NCBI GenBank assembly: GCA_944327275.1
Contig: CALVHB010000040.1
Span: 62,001-126,000 of the forward strand
Length of the DNA: 64,000 nt
DNA from: Candidatus Gastranaerophilales bacterium
Lineage (GTDB): Bacteria; Cyanobacteriota; Vampirovibrionia; Gastranaerophilales; Gastranaerophilaceae
Direction of reading: 5' to 3'
Shown here: piece by piece, positions 37,301 to 45,973 of the stretch
Layout: every line of letters begins with the position of its first letter
How positions within the stretch are numbered: the first letter of the stretch is position 1
Position numbers and translations under genes: made by a program
The notes under the pieces: model-generated
Databases searched by the model: none
What the model saw: the letters and a program-made list of their open reading frames with translations, nothing else
Told to the model about the DNA's origin: nothing

Positions 37301-37773
37301 TGAAGATTTTAGGTATAGATCCGGGTTTAGGTATTGTAGGTTATTCTATTGTTGAATATGATGGAGAAACTCCTGTTTTAATGCATTCAGGTTCTATTCA
37401 AACCCAAAAAGGTGCAAAAGAATCAGCGAGACTGTTGGAAATTTTTGAAGATATGAATACAATTGTAGAAAAGTACAAGCCTGATTGTGCTGCTGTTGAG
37501 AAACTTTTTTTCTTTAGAAATCAAACTACAGTTATGCCAGTTGCGCATGCTAGAGGGGTTATTCTTACTGTTTTAGAAAAATTTAACATTCCGATTTATG
37601 AGTATACTCCAATGGAGGTCAAACAAGTTTTAACTGGATATGGTCGAGCTGATAAAAAAGAAGTTGAGCAGATGGTGAAAATTGCTTTAGGAGTTGATAA
37701 TTTACCAAAACTTGATGATACGGTAGATTCTATTGCTATTGCAATTTGTCATACTCGTTCAATTATGCTATGA
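37300..37773 (+). CDS. ruvC: Holliday junction resolvase RuvC
   Basis: RuvC cuts Holliday junctions during recombination. The 157-residue protein has the acidic active-site residues Asp7 in GIDPG, Glu in AAVEKLFFFRN, and the paired aspartates in DDTVDSIAIAICH. The length is normal. The ruvA and ruvB genes are not in the window. No ribosome site is visible. Confidence 0.96.
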   Translation: MKILGIDPGLGIVGYSIVEYDGETPVLMHSGSIQTQKGAKESARLLEIFEDMNTIVEKYKPDCAAVEKLFFFRNQTTVMPVAHARGVILTVLEKFNIPIYEYTPMEVKQVLTGYGRADKKEVEQMVKIALGVDNLPKLDDTVDSIAIAICHTRSIML

Positions 37774-37781
37774 TTTGTCTA
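37767..37781 (+). promoter_or_regulatory. Extended -10-like box before the small membrane gene
   Basis: TGCTATGAT (TATGAT at 37769-37774) overlaps the ruvC stop and is 6 bases before the next ATG. No ribosome site lies between. Confidence 0.4.
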
Positions 37782-38230
37782 TGGATATTAATTGGGTTTT
37801 ACTGAGACAGATTTCAATATTGAGTGTATTTTTTGGATTGTTGCTTGGTTTGGCAACTTTAGTTCCATATTTGGGAATTTTATCTTTTGTATTTTTAATT
37901 TGTTTTATTGCCCCTTTGGTAATCTGGATTTTAGTTAAGTATGGTTGTTTGTCTTTGTCTACAATTAAGGATAGTGTCATAATTGGCGCCGTTGCGGGGT
38001 TTGTTGCTTATATGGCATTTTCTGTGATTTATGTGCCAATATCTGTTATTCTTATGAAGTTTTTTCATTTGGCTGCTAATTATGGCGTGGGGCTTATGTT
38101 GCAAAATGCAAACTTTTTTATATTGATTGTAATATCTTTATTTTTAGGAGTATTGGGAGCTACCGTTAACGCATTTACAGGATTTCTTTCATATTGCGTT
38201 TTGGATTTGTTGAACTCAATGCGTAAATAG
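37781..38230 (+). CDS. Small four-helix membrane protein, hypothetical
   Basis: The 149 residues form about four hydrophobic segments, roughly at 12-32, 34-52, 65-90 and 108-132, with few charged residues. The pattern is similar to unassigned DUF membrane proteins, but I recognise no family. I chose ATG 37781, since the longer frame from 37733 lies inside ruvC. It lies 7 bases after ruvC. Confidence 0.6.
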   Translation: MDINWVLLRQISILSVFFGLLLGLATLVPYLGILSFVFLICFIAPLVIWILVKYGCLSLSTIKDSVIIGAVAGFVAYMAFSVIYVPISVILMKFFHLAANYGVGLMLQNANFFILIVISLFLGVLGATVNAFTGFLSYCVLDLLNSMRK

Positions 38231-38305
38231 TTTTTTCTAATTTATAGTTTTAACTTTACGTTCTGCTATATTTAGATTAGTATTGAATAGAAAGGGAAAA
38301 TTATT

Positions 38306-39364
38306 ATGGCAGAATTTCATTCAAAAATTAAAACTATAGAGTGGGTAGATAATTATTCAAAAATGGTTGATCAAACTATTTTACCTGAGCATTTTGAATA
38401 TGTGAAAATTACAAGCGGTCAGGAAATGTTTGACGCAATAAAAACAATGATAGTGCGTGGTGCTCCTGCAATTGGTGTAGCAGGTGCTCATGGGGTTGTT
38501 TTGTATGCGCAAGAATTGGCTAAAGAAAATCTCTCAAGAGATGAATTTGTAAGTAAATTATTGGAAAAAGCTGATTATATGGCAACATCTCGTCCTACTG
38601 CAGTTAATTTGATGTGGGCAGTAGAAAAGCAAAAAGAAGTTATAAAGAATTCTAAATCTGATATCGCGGGTATTGTTGAAGAGTTAAAGCAAAACGGCAT
38701 AAAACTTGAAAATGAAGATATTGCTATAAATAAAAAAATTGGTGATTACGGAGCAGAAGTCGTTCCAAAGGGTGCAACAATTTTAACCCATTGCAATGCC
38801 GGTGGATTAGCTACTGTTGGATATGGAACAGCTTTGGGCGTTGTACGTTCTGCTTTTGCAAATGATCCTACAATTCAGGTTTTTGCAGACGAAACAAGAC
38901 CTCGTCAGCAAGGTGCAAGGATTACAACTTTTGAATTAACTATGGATGGCATTCCTACAACATTAATTACTGACGGTATGTGCTCATACTTTATGAAAAA
39001 GGGTATGATAGATATGGTTGTTGTAGGAGCTGACAGAATTGCTGCAAATGGTGATACTGCAAATAAAATAGGAACTTATACAGTTGCAATTGCCGCAAAA
39101 TATCATAATGTACCTTTTTATGTTGCAGCTCCTCTATCAACAATTGACACAAGTATTAAAACAGGTGATGAAATTGTAATAGAAGAACGTTCAAGAGAGG
39201 AAGTTACTCATATTAACGGTAAGATTATTTGTGCTCCTGAGGTAAATATTATCAATCCTGGTTTTGATGTTACTCCTCACGAACTGATTGCAGGTATAAT
39301 CACAGAAAAAGGTATTTTAAGACCTGATTATAACAAATCTATTGCGGATGCGTTTATGAGATAA
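38306..39364 (+). CDS. mtnA: S-methyl-5-thioribose-1-phosphate isomerase
   Basis: MtnA isomerises methylthioribose-1-phosphate to methylthioribulose-1-phosphate in methionine salvage. The 352-residue sequence has VRGAPAIGVAGA, the catalytic cysteine in LTHCNAGGLATVG, DETRPRQQGARIT, and the catalytic aspartate region GADRIAANGDTANKIGTY. It could also act on ribose-1-phosphate-like sugars, as some eIF2B-family members do. AAAGGGAA precedes the ATG. No other salvage gene is nearby. Confidence 0.94.
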   Translation: MAEFHSKIKTIEWVDNYSKMVDQTILPEHFEYVKITSGQEMFDAIKTMIVRGAPAIGVAGAHGVVLYAQELAKENLSRDEFVSKLLEKADYMATSRPTAVNLMWAVEKQKEVIKNSKSDIAGIVEELKQNGIKLENEDIAINKKIGDYGAEVVPKGATILTHCNAGGLATVGYGTALGVVRSAFANDPTIQVFADETRPRQQGARITTFELTMDGIPTTLITDGMCSYFMKKGMIDMVVVGADRIAANGDTANKIGTYTVAIAAKYHNVPFYVAAPLSTIDTSIKTGDEIVIEERSREEVTHINGKIICAPEVNIINPGFDVTPHELIAGIITEKGILRPDYNKSIADAFMR

Positions 39365-39387
39365 TGTTTTGTTTAATTTAAAACATT
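39363..39387. terminator. Weak convergent hairpin between mtnA and tyrA
   Basis: An 8-base stem AATGTTTT/AAAACATT with a 9-base loop overlaps the ends of both genes. It is AT-rich, so strength is doubtful. Confidence 0.4.
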
Positions 39388-40118
39388 TTAGAACGTATAG
39401 ATTTAATTTCGACGATTGTCTTCGGATAGTCGCCTTTTGTCAGGTCTCCTACAGCTTTATAAAGTTTCAGGATAGATTGTTCGATATTTTTATGATTCAT
39501 TTTTACCATATCACAGGCCATTTCTTCATTTGATAGAGCAAGGCGAGTTGTATCTCTAAAACCGCTTGATGCTATTTCTATTGCTAAAGGGTTTTCTTTA
39601 GCAGCTAATACAAGTGCTTGAGCTATCACCATAGGCATATGAGAAATCATTGCAACAGCTTCATCGTGTTTTTTTGCTGTCGTAAAAACAGGTGTTGCTC
39701 CTAATGATTCTATAATTGATATTAATTTTTCATTTTTTTCTCCGGTAATTACCCATTTTGCCCCTTTAAATAATCCGCAAAAAGAACTTTCAAAACCTTT
39801 GTTTTCAGTCCCTGCCATAGGGTGTGATGGTATAAATTTGTATGGTCTTTGCTTTTGTGAAACAAATTCTTTAAGACTGCATACATCTGCAACGACAGTA
39901 TCTGGCGGCAAAATTTCTTCCAATTCATCCAAAACTTTTAGAGTCTTATTCATAGGAGTGCATACAAAAATTAATTCTCTATCTTTCAGAACTTCGTATG
40001 ATTTAAAAATATTTTCACCGTTTTGTGATTGAGAAATTCCAATTACATCGTGTAACTTTTTTAGATCTTTAAATAATGACCCACCTATTAAACCTAGTCC
40101 AATAATTCCAATTTTCAT
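39378..40118 (-). CDS. tyrA: Prephenate dehydrogenase (TyrA family)
   Basis: TyrA oxidatively decarboxylates prephenate (or arogenate) in tyrosine synthesis. The NAD(P)-binding motif GLGLIGGS is at residues 7-14, and the conserved catalytic region is PSHPMAGTENKGFESS. At 246 residues it is at the short end of the family and lacks an ACT domain, so feedback control by tyrosine may be absent. A TGC-TATAAT box lies 9 bases before the ATG and no ribosome site is seen. Confidence 0.9.
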   Translation of the reverse strand: MKIGIIGLGLIGGSLFKDLKKLHDVIGISQSQNGENIFKSYEVLKDRELIFVCTPMNKTLKVLDELEEILPPDTVVADVCSLKEFVSQKQRPYKFIPSHPMAGTENKGFESSFCGLFKGAKWVITGEKNEKLISIIESLGATPVFTTAKKHDEAVAMISHMPMVIAQALVLAAKENPLAIEIASSGFRDTTRLALSNEEMACDMVKMNHKNIEQSILKLYKAVGDLTKGDYPKTIVEIKSIRSKMF

Positions 40119-40199
40119 AACTATAGAATTATAGCATTAATTTCCTTGTTTGAAAAATATTTTTTGTATAACATTATTAATATTGTAGGCGGAGATTTG

Positions 40200-41078
40200 A
40201 TGAAAAGAAGTACAAAAGGTATATTAAATGGTATTATAGCAGCTGCGAGTTATGGTACAAACCCATTATTTGCACTTCCTCTTTATGCTTCAGGCATAGG
40301 AGTAAATTCTGTTCTTTTCTATCGTTATGCTTTTGCAGTTCTGATATATGGAATTTGGTTAAAATTGGTGAAAAAAATTTCTTTTCACATAAATTTTAAA
40401 GAATTTGGCATTTTATTATTATTAGGGCTTTTGTTTTCATTTTCATCTTTGACTCTTTTTGATTCTTTTAGGTATATTGAATCTGGAATTGCTTGTACTA
40501 TATTGTTTATTTATCCTGTTTTGGTTGCTTTGATTATGGCAATTTTTTTCAAGGAAAAACTTACTAAAAGAGTAATTTCTGTTATTTTTATGACCTCTGT
40601 CGGTATTACTTTGCTTTATAGGGGGAAACCTGGCAGTACATTGGATTCTCATGGGATATTTTTAGTTCTTACATCCGCATTGCTTTATGCTTTATATATT
40701 GTTGGAATTAAAAATATTAAAACTATAAAGCATATTAATCGTGGAAAGCTGAGCTTTTATGTGATGTTTTTTGGACTTTTGGTATATATTATAAATTTGA
40801 AATTCTGTACTGAATTACAAGTGTTATCAAACATAAAATCTTGGCTTTTAGTCATTGCTTTATCAATTTTTCCTACAATTATTTCGCTAGAGACAATTAA
40901 TGTTGCAATAAAATTAATAGGATCGACTAAAACAGCTATTTTAGGAGCTTTGGAGCCTTTGACCGCAATCTTTTTTGGAATATTATTTTTTAATGAGCAT
41001 TTAACATTAAGAATTGCAATCGGGATAATTTTGATACTTTTAGGGGTAACAATTGTTGTTGTAAAAAAGGATTCATAA
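40200..41078 (+). CDS. EamA/DMT-family transporter
   Basis: This 292-residue inner-membrane protein has ten predicted helices in two EamA repeats, with the second repeat around LLYALYIVGIKNIK and ALEPLTAIFFGILFFNEHLT. DMT family members often export amino acids or metabolites; the substrate is unknown. I chose ATG 40200, with GGCGGAG upstream, over the longer frame from 40146. It is divergent from tyrA. Confidence 0.88.
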   Translation: MKRSTKGILNGIIAAASYGTNPLFALPLYASGIGVNSVLFYRYAFAVLIYGIWLKLVKKISFHINFKEFGILLLLGLLFSFSSLTLFDSFRYIESGIACTILFIYPVLVALIMAIFFKEKLTKRVISVIFMTSVGITLLYRGKPGSTLDSHGIFLVLTSALLYALYIVGIKNIKTIKHINRGKLSFYVMFFGLLVYIINLKFCTELQVLSNIKSWLLVIALSIFPTIISLETINVAIKLIGSTKTAILGALEPLTAIFFGILFFNEHLTLRIAIGIILILLGVTIVVVKKDS

Positions 41079-41097
41079 CAGAATTTTTATCAAAGTT

Positions 41098-41182
41098 CGG
41101 AGAGGGTGGGATTCGAACCCACGGTACATCGCTGCACACAGACTTTCGAGATCCGCACCTTAAACCACTCGGACACCTCTCC
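41098..41182 (-). tRNA. tRNA-Ser (anticodon CGA)
   Basis: On the minus strand GGAGAGG pairs with CCTCTCC as the acceptor stem. The anticodon loop is CTCGAAA (CGA). A long variable arm and a GGTTCGAATCC T-arm follow. The 85-base length with a long variable arm is typical of serine tRNAs. CCA is not encoded. Confidence 0.95.
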
Positions 41183-41376
41183 TTATCTCTAATTTTATAA
41201 CAGCAAAAGTATAAAATACTTATATTGTAACGAAATGTAAAAGTGGATTAAAAGTACTCAAAACCTGCTTATAATGCCAGATAGGATAGAATGGATGCGG
41301 TGCGTGTCATGCAAATTTTTTCGACTTTTTGATTTAATAAAAATGTAAGGTTACGTAAATTAGTAAGGAGAAATAA

Positions 41377-41973
41377 ATGATAAGTGCAGTATCTTCTGTT
41401 AGTATGAATAAAAATTATAGAACATCTTTCCAAGGAGACCCAGTTGTTGAACAGCAGCACGAAACTAAAGATGGGATGTCAACTTCTCAAAAAACATTGA
41501 TAGGTCTTGGGGCAGCGGCGGCAATTATAATAGGCGGTTTGATGGTAAAGCGTCATCTTGATTCAAGTCCTTTGAAAAATTTGTTAAAGTTTTCAGATAA
41601 TGTCGCGAATGAATTACCGATTCCATCTAAAAAAATGCTTGAAAAACCGCAAGAGTTTTCTCAGGATTTTTTGAAAAAAAATATCGCAAAGAAATGGTAT
41701 GAAGAGGGTAAATTGCAAGGAGGAGACAAAATAATTTTAGCTCCAAAGTCAACATTAGAGAAAATGTTTCAAGTATTAGAGGACAAAAAGTGTATCACCG
41801 CTTTTAAAGATATGAATATGTCAAATGACGGTTTTGCTGCATTTGTACAAAAAGCAGATGGTAGTCCTGATTTATCTACATTCAGATATTTTGATCCTGA
41901 AACAAATTCTTATTTAAAGCTGGTTAATGCTTTGAAAAATAATAAATTATACGTTTATAGGGTAGCTGACTAA
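41377..41973 (+). CDS. Lineage-specific single-pass protein with N-terminal F-x-G motif
   Basis: No family is recognised. The 198 residues begin with MNKNYRTSFQGDP at residue 10 (F18, G20). A Gln/His/Thr-rich linker and one hydrophobic helix follow (about 35-54, LIGLGAAAAIIIGGLMV). The remaining 145 residues form a mixed soluble domain with WYEEGKLQGGDKIILAPKST. AAGGAG lies 8 bases before the ATG. The layout matches the proteins at 16840-17814 and 50509-51258. Confidence 0.65.
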   Translation: MISAVSSVSMNKNYRTSFQGDPVVEQQHETKDGMSTSQKTLIGLGAAAAIIIGGLMVKRHLDSSPLKNLLKFSDNVANELPIPSKKMLEKPQEFSQDFLKKNIAKKWYEEGKLQGGDKIILAPKSTLEKMFQVLEDKKCITAFKDMNMSNDGFAAFVQKADGSPDLSTFRYFDPETNSYLKLVNALKNNKLYVYRVAD

Positions 41974-41979
41974 GTGTTT

Positions 41980-43230
41980 TTAAATTAAATCTTTATGATG
42001 AAAACATTTTGTCCCGTCAACGTAATCTTTCACGATATTGCCATTGCCGACAAGTTTGTATTTATAAATTGTTAAACCTTCTAAGCCTACAGGGCCTCTT
42101 GCGTGGGTTTTGTTTGTAGAAATCCCGACTTCGGCACCAAATCCGTAGCGGAAGCCGTCTGCAAACCTTGTAGATGCGTTAAAATATACCCCTGCAGAAT
42201 CAACTTTGTTCATAAATTTTTCTGCATTTTCTACATTTTTTGTAATAATGCTATCTGTATGGCCTGAACCGTATGTATTAATATGTTCGATTGCTTCATC
42301 GACATTTTTTACGGTTTTGAATGATAAAATTTTATCACCGTATTCATGTGACCAGCTTTCAGGTTTGTCTATTAATTGAATTTCTGATAATTGCAATGCT
42401 GCAAGCAGATTATCAATTTTAGGAAATTTATCATGGATTAGCAAAGTTTCAACAGCGTTACAAGCACTCGGATATTGAGTTTTTGCATCTGTCACAACTT
42501 TTATTGCCATATCAAGATCAGCACTTTCGTCTACAAATATATGACAAATCCCGTCAGCGTGACCAAGTACAGGGATTTTTGTGTTTTCTTTTATGAATTT
42601 AACGAGTTTATTTCCGCCTCTTGGGATTATCAAGTTAATATATTTATCACATTTTAGCATTTCTGCAACATCATCGCGTGTAAATACTTGTTGGATAACA
42701 TTTTTAGGAAATCCTTCGATTTTTTCGAGTGCAGAATTTATTACTGATAGGATTTTTTTATTTGAGTTTATTGATTCTTTCCCGCCTTTTAAGATTACGG
42801 CATTTGCAGATTTTATTGCAAGTGATGAAATTTGTGCAATGACATCAGGTCTTGCTTCAAAGATTATTCCTAAAACTCCGATAGGACAAGATACTTTATA
42901 TAAAGTTAAGTCGCTATCTAGTTCTCTAACTAAAAGCTTTTTATTGATAGGATCTTCAAGTTTTGCAATATCAACAATTCCTTGAATCATATCACGCATT
43001 TTATTTTCATCAAGTTTTAAACGATTAAATGTTGATTTTGTAAGTTCGCCTGATTCTACAAGACTTTTTGCAGCTTCCAAATCTTTTTTGTTAGCATCAA
43101 ATATCTCATTTTTTGCAGCTTCAAGTTCTTCTGCAATCTTTAAAAGAGCTCTGTTTCTAAGCTCCGTTGAAGTATCAACAACTTTTAAAGAGGCTTCTTT
43201 AGCTTTTTTTGCTATACTTACAAAATCCAT
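41980..43230 (-). CDS. proA: Gamma-glutamyl phosphate reductase
   Basis: ProA reduces gamma-glutamyl phosphate to glutamate semialdehyde, the second step of proline synthesis. The 416-residue sequence has the aldehyde-dehydrogenase-fold motifs GVLGIIFEARPDVIAQ, the catalytic cysteine in TQYPSACNAVETLL, and GPVGLEGLTIYKY near the end. It lies 20 bases downstream of proB in the same operon. Confidence 0.97.
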   Translation of the reverse strand: MDFVSIAKKAKEASLKVVDTSTELRNRALLKIAEELEAAKNEIFDANKKDLEAAKSLVESGELTKSTFNRLKLDENKMRDMIQGIVDIAKLEDPINKKLLVRELDSDLTLYKVSCPIGVLGIIFEARPDVIAQISSLAIKSANAVILKGGKESINSNKKILSVINSALEKIEGFPKNVIQQVFTRDDVAEMLKCDKYINLIIPRGGNKLVKFIKENTKIPVLGHADGICHIFVDESADLDMAIKVVTDAKTQYPSACNAVETLLIHDKFPKIDNLLAALQLSEIQLIDKPESWSHEYGDKILSFKTVKNVDEAIEHINTYGSGHTDSIITKNVENAEKFMNKVDSAGVYFNASTRFADGFRYGFGAEVGISTNKTHARGPVGLEGLTIYKYKLVGNGNIVKDYVDGTKCFHHKDLI

Positions 43231-43250
43231 TTTTCCCCCCTTTTTATTAA

Positions 43251-44390
43251 TTACAGTATTGTAATGTTATCTCTGGTAATTATAGCATCATAATTCTTGA
43301 ATCCCAGAATTTGCATAATATTGTCAGAGTGACTTCCTATTACTTTTCTGCAGGAAGCTGAATCATAGTTTACTATTCCTCTTGCAAATTCGTTATGATT
43401 TTCATCAAGGATTGATATTACATCTCCTTTGTTAAATTCGTGTATTACATCAAGGACTCCAATTGGTAGTAAACTTTTTTGTTCTAATAGTGCCTTTTTA
43501 GCTCCCTTATTTACTACTATTTGACCTATAATATTAGTCGCATAACCAATCCAACGTTTTTTGTCAGATAAATTTTCAGTTTGAGGAAGAAACATTGTAC
43601 CTATTTCTTCATTGTCAAATATTTTTTTGATTACGTAAGGAATTTTTCCGTTTGCGATAAGAACTTTCCCTCCGAATCTTGTAACCATTCTTGCAGCTTT
43701 TAGTTTTGTCCTCATTCCCCCTCTGCCGCCTTCTGAGGCATCTGTTCCAAGAGCCATTATTTCGTCGGTTACTTCTTCCACTTTTCTTATAATTTTTGCA
43801 TCAGGATTTGTTTTAGGATTTTTATCATATAATCCTTCAACGTCAGAAAGAATTACAAGTAAATCGGCATCAAGTTCACTTGCAACAAGTGCAGAAAGTT
43901 TGTCGTTGTCAGAAAAACAAACTTGCATATGTTCAAATTGAGGATGTACTTCAACTGTTGATACTGTATCGTTTTGATTTATTATAGGTATAACTTTTAG
44001 TTCAAGTAATTTGTTAAGAGTTGTTCTAAGACTAAGATATCTTTGTCTTAATGAAAAATCGTCTTCAGTCAGCAAGATTTGAGAAGCGATAAGACCGTAT
44101 GTGTCAAATCCTGTTTCATAAATAGACATAAGCTTTCCTTGTCCAATTGCAGCACAAGCTTGTTTTAGAGCAACACCTTCAGTGTTCTCTAATCCTAAAC
44201 GCTTTTTCCCTAGTCCTACAGCTCCGGAAGTTACAACGATAACCTCTTTACCTTGTCTTGCAAGATGAGAAATGTCTTCTATAAAAGAAAAAACTCTTGG
44301 CAATGATACATAACCGTCATCACCTCTTAAAATATTTGTCCCAAATTTGAAAACGATACGTTTTGCATTGATAAATTCTTTTCTGTCCAT
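43251..44390 (-). CDS. proB: Glutamate 5-kinase with PUA domain
   Basis: ProB phosphorylates glutamate in the first, usually proline-inhibited step of proline synthesis. The amino-acid-kinase domain (about 1-255) has VFKFGTNILRG, VTSGAVGLGKKRLG and the ATP region GGRGGMRTKLKAA. A C-terminal PUA domain (about 280-375) is present. A TATAAT box lies exactly 6 bases before the ATG, with no ribosome site. Confidence 0.96.
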   Translation of the reverse strand: MDRKEFINAKRIVFKFGTNILRGDDGYVSLPRVFSFIEDISHLARQGKEVIVVTSGAVGLGKKRLGLENTEGVALKQACAAIGQGKLMSIYETGFDTYGLIASQILLTEDDFSLRQRYLSLRTTLNKLLELKVIPIINQNDTVSTVEVHPQFEHMQVCFSDNDKLSALVASELDADLLVILSDVEGLYDKNPKTNPDAKIIRKVEEVTDEIMALGTDASEGGRGGMRTKLKAARMVTRFGGKVLIANGKIPYVIKKIFDNEEIGTMFLPQTENLSDKKRWIGYATNIIGQIVVNKGAKKALLEQKSLLPIGVLDVIHEFNKGDVISILDENHNEFARGIVNYDSASCRKVIGSHSDNIMQILGFKNYDAIITRDNITIL

Positions 44391-44396
44391 AACAAA

Positions 44397-44402
44397 ATTA
44401 TA
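44397..44402 (-). promoter_or_regulatory. TATAAT box of proBA, likely leaderless start
   Basis: The minus strand reads TATAAT-TTTGTT-ATG. The same 15-base string occurs before the LysR gene at 45961-45975. Confidence 0.55.
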
Positions 44403-44412
44403 TTACAAAAAA

Positions 44413-44718
44413 CTAGTTTATCTCAATTTTTTCTTTAACTTGTTCTTCAACTTTTTGAATTGGAGCTTTGTTGTTTCTGTAAAGCCAGTATAGGTACATG
44501 TCTACAAGTAGGAAAAATGTATTTAAAATATACAACCAGAATACCCAGTCCATATTGTCAATAACTTTGTGTGCTATACCACAAACGTAGCCAAGTAAAA
44601 TTAGCATTGAAAAATGAATACTTTTACCATGTACGCATTTACATTTATATGTTTTTAATGCAGCGACCGGCCAGCTTATCCCAAAACAAACCATCATTCC
44701 AGCTTCAAATACGCTCAT
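44413..44718 (-). CDS. Small membrane protein, three or four helices, hypothetical
   Basis: This 101-residue protein has three to four hydrophobic segments (about 3-18, 35-50, 56-80) and a charged C-terminal tail. The spacing is reminiscent of small PQ-loop-like or SemiSWEET-type transporters, but no firm PQ motif is visible. AGGAG lies 7 bases before the ATG. It lies 10 bases downstream of a tandem pair of paralogous membrane proteins and is likely in their operon. Confidence 0.6.
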   Translation of the reverse strand: MSVFEAGMMVCFGISWPVAALKTYKCKCVHGKSIHFSMLILLGYVCGIAHKVIDNMDWVFWLYILNTFFLLVDMYLYWLYRNNKAPIQKVEEQVKEKIEIN

Positions 44719-44728
44719 ATTTTCTCCT

Positions 44729-45352
44729 TTATGCTTTTAAATTTATTGTACTACTTTTTTTCTTTTCTTCAAATCCTAATACTTTCATTAGCGGATGAAG
44801 TATGTAGTTGCTTAATTCAGATGCTATCCATGCAAGTCCAATTACAGTTCCGGTTAAGTTACTTAATTCTATTGCACCTTTTGCTGCCGGAAATTCCGGA
44901 GGGGTTTCATCGTTTAGAAGATGTTCCTTTAGGGTTATTTTATCTTCTGGGAAAGCCTTTAGGTCTTCGGAAATTTTTGTTATAAGCTTGTGTTTTCCTC
45001 TTTCATTTTTATTCATTTTCGCAAGCTTTGCATAGTTAAGATATTCTGAAGCATTTTTAAAGGCTGGTAAATCTTTATCTCCTTTTAGAATTTTTTGTGC
45101 GATTTTGAAACCGTATTTTTGGAATATAAAAGGTATCATAGTCAAGTAAATGCCTAGGCAAAGTGCTTGATATAAACCTTCTTTTGTTGCGGCATATTTT
45201 CTTGTTTTTGCATCAACATTTTTATCCATCATAATTGCAGCAGGTCTGCCTGTTGCCTTGAATAAGGATTCTGTTGTTACAGTGTATTTAGTGTTATTTG
45301 CAAAATTTACGAATTGAGGGTTTAGAAGAATTCCTGCGACTTTATCCAGCAT
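44729..45352 (-). CDS. Membrane protein paralogous to its upstream neighbour
   Basis: This 207-residue protein is not assigned to a named family. It shares MMDK-x-D...RKYAATKEGL with MMDKK...RKYTAFREGL of the upstream gene, so the two form a tandem paralog pair. Two or three membrane segments are visible (GLYQALCLGIYLTMIPFIF; a C-terminal helix before NYILHPLMKVLG). GGAGG lies 8 bases before the ATG. It lies only one base downstream of its paralog. Confidence 0.65.
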   Translation of the reverse strand: MLDKVAGILLNPQFVNFANNTKYTVTTESLFKATGRPAAIMMDKNVDAKTRKYAATKEGLYQALCLGIYLTMIPFIFQKYGFKIAQKILKGDKDLPAFKNASEYLNYAKLAKMNKNERGKHKLITKISEDLKAFPEDKITLKEHLLNDETPPEFPAAKGAIELSNLTGTVIGLAWIASELSNYILHPLMKVLGFEEKKKSSTINLKA

Positions 45353-45353
45353 C

Positions 45354-45860
45354 TTACACTCCTCCTATTCTCATACCACCAAAGTTTCTTGGAGGGTATA
45401 AATTTTGATATCCACTGAAGTTGACTTGTTTTTTAGATATAGGATTTACATTTTTTTTATTTTTATCGTTTGTAAAAGCGTTTAGCAAAGGTTTAGTTGC
45501 AACGTTGCAAATTCCAGGGATAATAAAAAGGGCTGTTAAACTTACAGTGATAAGTGAAAGTGTTGATTTCATTTTTGGTAATTCTTTTAAGTTTCCAGTT
45601 TGTTTTGCAATGTGTGTAGCAAGTTTTTCTACAGCTTTATCAGTTATAAGGTAGGAACCAAAAGCTACTGCTCCTGTGAGTCCTTCTCTAAAAGCTGTAT
45701 ATTTTCGAGAATCTTTTTCTTGTTTTTTGTCCATCATTGTAAACGTCGGACGAAGAATCCCTTTTGAAACTGCTATAGTAAGTGCTCCATATAGAGCCTT
45801 ATTGTTTTTACCTAAGCTGATACATAAATCTTTAAATTTTTGTCTTAACGGGGTATTCAT
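45354..45860 (-). CDS. Membrane protein with C-terminal F-x-G and GGMRIGG motifs
   Basis: This protein of about 168 residues is the upstream member of the tandem pair. It has MMDKKQEKDSRKYTAFREGL, two hydrophobic segments (GAVAFGSYLITDKA; TLSLITVSLTALFIIPGI), then a C-terminal VNFSGYQN and NFGGMRIGGV. The F-x-G motif appears here at the C-terminus instead of the N-terminus. ATG 45860 has GGTGAAAG just upstream; the alternative ATG 45872 overlaps a TATAAT box. It is divergent from the LysR gene. Confidence 0.62.
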   Translation of the reverse strand: MNTPLRQKFKDLCISLGKNNKALYGALTIAVSKGILRPTFTMMDKKQEKDSRKYTAFREGLTGAVAFGSYLITDKAVEKLATHIAKQTGNLKELPKMKSTLSLITVSLTALFIIPGICNVATKPLLNAFTNDKNKKNVNPISKKQVNFSGYQNLYPPRNFGGMRIGGV

Positions 45861-45957
45861 AACTTTCACCATTATAATTGTATTTTCTAAAGCAGATAAG
45901 TAAAATACGAAAATAATTATAATTATTATAAGTTTTTCTTATGATAATTTAATTTTA

Positions 45958-45973
45958 TGATATAATTTTGTTA
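45958..45973 (+). promoter_or_regulatory. Extended -10 box of the LysR gene, likely leaderless start
   Basis: TGATATAAT (TATAAT at 45961-45966) is followed by TTTGTT and the ATG at 45973. No ribosome site is present. Confidence 0.55.

Noticed and set aside
41183-41376. Possible RNA gene between tRNA-Ser and the F-x-G protein gene
   Set aside because: Only a TATAAT-like box near 41269 is visible; I saw no stable fold or known RNA signature.
42475-42985. Plus-strand frames of 60 and 134 codons
   Set aside because: They are antisense to proA and show no protein-like conservation.
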